From: an uncultured Acetatifactor sp.
GTDB lineage: Bacteria; Bacillota; Clostridia; Lachnospirales; Lachnospiraceae
Reading direction: 5' to 3'
Length of the DNA stretch: 7,190 bases
Assembly (NCBI GenBank): GCA_948896875.1
Contig: CAQUWW010000053.1
Location: 10,639-17,828 of the forward strand
Positions 5,021-7,190 of the stretch are shown piece by piece (position 1 is the first letter of the stretch; every line of letters begins with the position of its first letter). Position numbers and translations under genes: made by a program. Below the pieces are notes generated by a model that worked only from the letters and a program-made list of their open reading frames with translations, had not been told where the DNA came from and did no database searches.

Positions 5021-6190
5021 ATGCCCCAGAAGCCGCAAAAAGAAGGGAAACAGAAAGTATGTCCGGTGGCCGCCAGATGCGGGGGCTGTCGGTGGATTCA
5101 TAAAAGCTATCAGGAACAGCTTGAGGCAAAGGCGACATTTTTCCGGAAACTGATGGAACCATATTGCAGGCCGGAGCCTATTGTGGCCATGGAGAATGCG
5201 ACTCATTATCGTAACAAGGTACATGCGGTGTTTGGGGAAGACCGGAGGCATGGTGTGATTTCCGGAATTTATGAGGAGAAAAGTCACAGAATTGTTCCTG
5301 TGGACAGCTGTCTGATAGAGAACCGGAAGGCGGATGAGATTATTGTGTCCATCAGAGGGCTTTTGAAGTCTTTTAAGATCCGACCTTATAATGAAGATAC
5401 AGGATTCGGACTTCTGCGGCATGTGCTGGTTCGTGTGGGGCATGCCACGGGACAGATTATGGTGGTACTGGTTCTGACCTCGCCGGTGATGCCCTCCAAA
5501 AATAATTTTGTGAAAGCTCTGCTCAAGCTTCATCCTGAGATTACCACTATGGTGATCAATGTCAATGACCAGGATACCAGTATGGTGCTGGGAGACAAGG
5601 AGCGGGCCATATACGGAAAAGGATATATAGAAGATGAACTTTGTGGGAAGAAATTCCGGATTTCACCCCGCTCTTTTTATCAGGTAAATTCTGTCCAGAC
5701 AGAAAAGCTCTATGGGAAGGCTCTGGAATATGCCTGCCTGACAGGGCGGGAGAGTGTGCTGGACGCTTATTGCGGTACCGGCACCATAGGGATGATTGCC
5801 AGCGATCATGCCGCGGAGGTGATTGGAGTGGAGTTAAATCGGGATGCTGTTCGGGATGCTGTGAGCAATGCGAAGCGCAATGGAATTTCCAATATCCGTT
5901 TTTACCAAAACGATGCGGGGATTTTTCTGCTGGAGATGGCCGATCAAGGCGCGAAGCTGGATGTATTGCTGATGGATCCGCCCAGAAGCGGCAGCAGCGA
6001 GGCTTTTTTGAACGCTGCCTTGAAAATTGCTCCCGGACGTATTGTCTATATTTCCTGTAATCCGGAAACCCTGGTGCGGGATTTGAAGATTCTCACGAAA
6101 AAAAGCTATCGTGTGGAAAAGGCCGTGGCGGTGGATATGTTTCCTTTTACGGATTCCGTGGAGGCTGTGGTGCAGCTCTCCCGAAGATGA
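5021..6190 (+). CDS. rlmD: 23S rRNA (uracil-5-)-methyltransferase, RlmD/RumA family, without TRAM domain
   Basis: This SAM-dependent enzyme makes 5-methyluridine in 23S rRNA (U1939 for RlmD; Gram-positive RlmCD also modifies U747). The 389-residue protein opens directly with an iron-sulfur cluster signature: Cys14-X5-Cys20-X2-Cys23 and Cys97, the same pattern as E. coli RlmD. The central part is RNA-binding. The SAM-binding motif is DAYCGTGTIG (248-257), the family motif DPPRSG is at 319-324, YISCNPETL holds the catalytic nucleophile Cys346, and DSVEAVV holds the general base Glu381. The N-terminal TRAM domain of the 433-residue E. coli enzyme is absent. The ATG at 5021 has a purine-rich GGAAGGGAG site just upstream, and the Fe-S motif so near the start leaves no room for TRAM. 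Which uridine it methylates cannot be told from sequence alone. It follows the tRNA-Pro and precedes the CapA-like gene by 26 nt, probably as a two-gene transcript. Confidence 0.92.
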   Translation: MPQKPQKEGKQKVCPVAARCGGCRWIHKSYQEQLEAKATFFRKLMEPYCRPEPIVAMENATHYRNKVHAVFGEDRRHGVISGIYEEKSHRIVPVDSCLIENRKADEIIVSIRGLLKSFKIRPYNEDTGFGLLRHVLVRVGHATGQIMVVLVLTSPVMPSKNNFVKALLKLHPEITTMVINVNDQDTSMVLGDKERAIYGKGYIEDELCGKKFRISPRSFYQVNSVQTEKLYGKALEYACLTGRESVLDAYCGTGTIGMIASDHAAEVIGVELNRDAVRDAVSNAKRNGISNIRFYQNDAGIFLLEMADQGAKLDVLLMDPPRSGSSEAFLNAALKIAPGRIVYISCNPETLVRDLKILTKKSYRVEKAVAVDMFPFTDSVEAVVQLSRR

Positions 6191-6216
6191 GGCCTGAAGA
6201 AGAGAGGTGTGGATAA

Positions 6217-7190
6217 ATGCAGTTTAGCGGAAGAAAAGCCCTGCTGCCGGTTTTGCTGTGCCTTGTGCTGGCAGGATGTGGAGAGACCGGGAACCAGGGT
6301 GATACAGAGCAGGATGCTTCGGCTTGGGAAGAAGCGGAGTGCCAGACGGAGGAGAAGCCGGTCGATGTGGCAGAGAACGGCTCCGGAGGAGTGGAGAAAA
6401 TTGCCACCCTGACGCCGGTGGACATAAAAGAGACGGAGCCTTCTTCGACGGAGTCGCCTGCACCGGAGTCGCCCGCACCGGAGGTGACACAGGAGGCGGA
6501 GGATGCAGGATATGATTTTACACTGTGCTTTGCCGGAGATATCAATCTGGATGAAAACTGGGGAACCACCCAGTATATGAGCGCCCAGGAAAACGGTATT
6601 TATGACTGTATTTCCGAAGAGCTTATAGCCGTGATGCAGGCGGCGGATATCATGTGCCTGAACAATGAATTTACTTATAGTGACGGCGGGGCGCCTCTGG
6701 CTGGAAAAGCGTATACATTTCGGGCGAATCCGGAACGGGTGGAGGTATTGCATCAGCTGGGAGTAGATGCCGTGACACTGGCCAACAACCATGTCTACGA
6801 TTATGGTGCGGAAGCGCTGCTGGATACATTCCAGGTGCTGGAAGAGGCGCAGATTCCATATTTCGGAGCCGGCCGGACACTTGCGGATGCCATGCGGCCG
6901 TTGTATCTGGAGGTAGAAGGGAAGACTGTGGCTCTGGTGGCTGCCTCCCGGGCGGAGAAGAATAAGATGACGCCACAGGCAACAGATACGGAACCGGGTA
7001 TTCTGCGCTGCTATGATACGGAATTATTCCTGGAGACCATAGGGGAGGCAAAAGCAAACTCAGATTTCTGCATTGCCTTTGTTCACTGGGGAACAGAGTA
7101 CAGTTTCGATCTGGAGCAGGTCCAGATGGATACGGGAAGAGACTATCTGGATGCCGGGGCCGACATTGTGATCGGAGCTCATTCTCACTG
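6217..7190 (+). CDS. CapA-family (PGA_cap) metallophosphatase-like lipoprotein, partial at the right edge
   Basis: The 324 residues in view begin with a lipoprotein signal peptide, MQFSGRKALLPVLLCLVLAGC. The lipobox is LAGC with Cys21 as the lipidated residue, so the protein should be anchored outside the membrane. An acidic, Pro/Ser/Glu/Thr-rich linker (about 22-97) includes the tandem SPAPESPAPE. The CapA fold then starts with FAGDINLD (105-112). Metal-site-like motifs follow: NNEFTYSD (149-156), LANNHVYDYG (188-197), FVHWGTEYS (288-296) and GAHSH (320-324, at the edge). In Bacillus, CapA takes part in poly-gamma-glutamate capsule export or attachment, but many clostridial homologues stand alone and their substrate is unknown. 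No capB or capC is in view. AGAGGTG (6203-6209) lies 7 nt before the ATG. The gene is 26 nt downstream of rlmD and continues past 7190. Confidence 0.9.
   Translation, partial: MQFSGRKALLPVLLCLVLAGCGETGNQGDTEQDASAWEEAECQTEEKPVDVAENGSGGVEKIATLTPVDIKETEPSSTESPAPESPAPEVTQEAEDAGYDFTLCFAGDINLDENWGTTQYMSAQENGIYDCISEELIAVMQAADIMCLNNEFTYSDGGAPLAGKAYTFRANPERVEVLHQLGVDAVTLANNHVYDYGAEALLDTFQVLEEAQIPYFGAGRTLADAMRPLYLEVEGKTVALVAASRAEKNKMTPQATDTEPGILRCYDTELFLETIGEAKANSDFCIAFVHWGTEYSFDLEQVQMDTGRDYLDAGADIVIGAHSH

Noticed and set aside
4805..5533. Minus-strand open frame of 242 codons overlapping the tRNA and rlmD
   Set aside because: It runs antisense through the tRNA gene, its terminator and rlmD; the composition looks non-coding.
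6147..7057. Minus-strand open frames opposite the capA-like gene
   Set aside because: The plus strand encodes a lipoprotein signal peptide and ordered CapA motifs; the antisense frames are Pro/Ser-rich shadows.

Overview
The window looks like chromosomal DNA of a Gram-positive, gut-type Firmicute, most likely Lachnospiraceae/Clostridia. This is inferred from moderate GC, strong AGGAGG-type ribosome binding sites, TTG start use, consensus SigA-like promoters, a DUF3842 gene and a clostridial-style RlmD without a TRAM domain. No mobile element, CRISPR array or phage gene is visible.

Left part, minus strand (1-2608): a nickel-pincer nucleotide (NPN) cofactor operon transcribed right to left, larE (2404-1658), larB (1605-844) and larC (from 840, running off the left edge). 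LarB carboxylates and hydrolyses nicotinic acid adenine dinucleotide, LarE supplies sulfur in two rounds, and LarC inserts nickel using CTP. The product is the cofactor of LarA-type lactate racemase and relatives. No larA is visible. LarC carries a long His-rich insert, and LarE has a three-cysteine pattern typical of the cluster-dependent subclass. The operon has a near-consensus promoter at 2580-2608. It is followed by a leader of about 170 nt with a three-way-junction-like fold and then a terminator-like hairpin just before larE. This riboswitch- or attenuator-like leader is the most interesting thing in the window.

Centre (2605-4675): a DUF3842 gene (minus strand) and pepD (plus strand, M20C aminoacyl-histidine dipeptidase) diverge from back-to-back promoters whose -35 boxes are only 8 nt apart.

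Right part, plus strand (4743-7190): a tRNA-Pro gene with anticodon AGG has its own promoter and a strong 3' hairpin. It is followed by rlmD (Fe-S 23S rRNA m5U methyltransferase), then 26 nt later by a CapA-family lipoprotein gene that is cut by the right edge.

No gene-free stretch exceeds 300 bases. The longest are 3013-3229 (divergent promoters) and 2405-2604 (lar leader).
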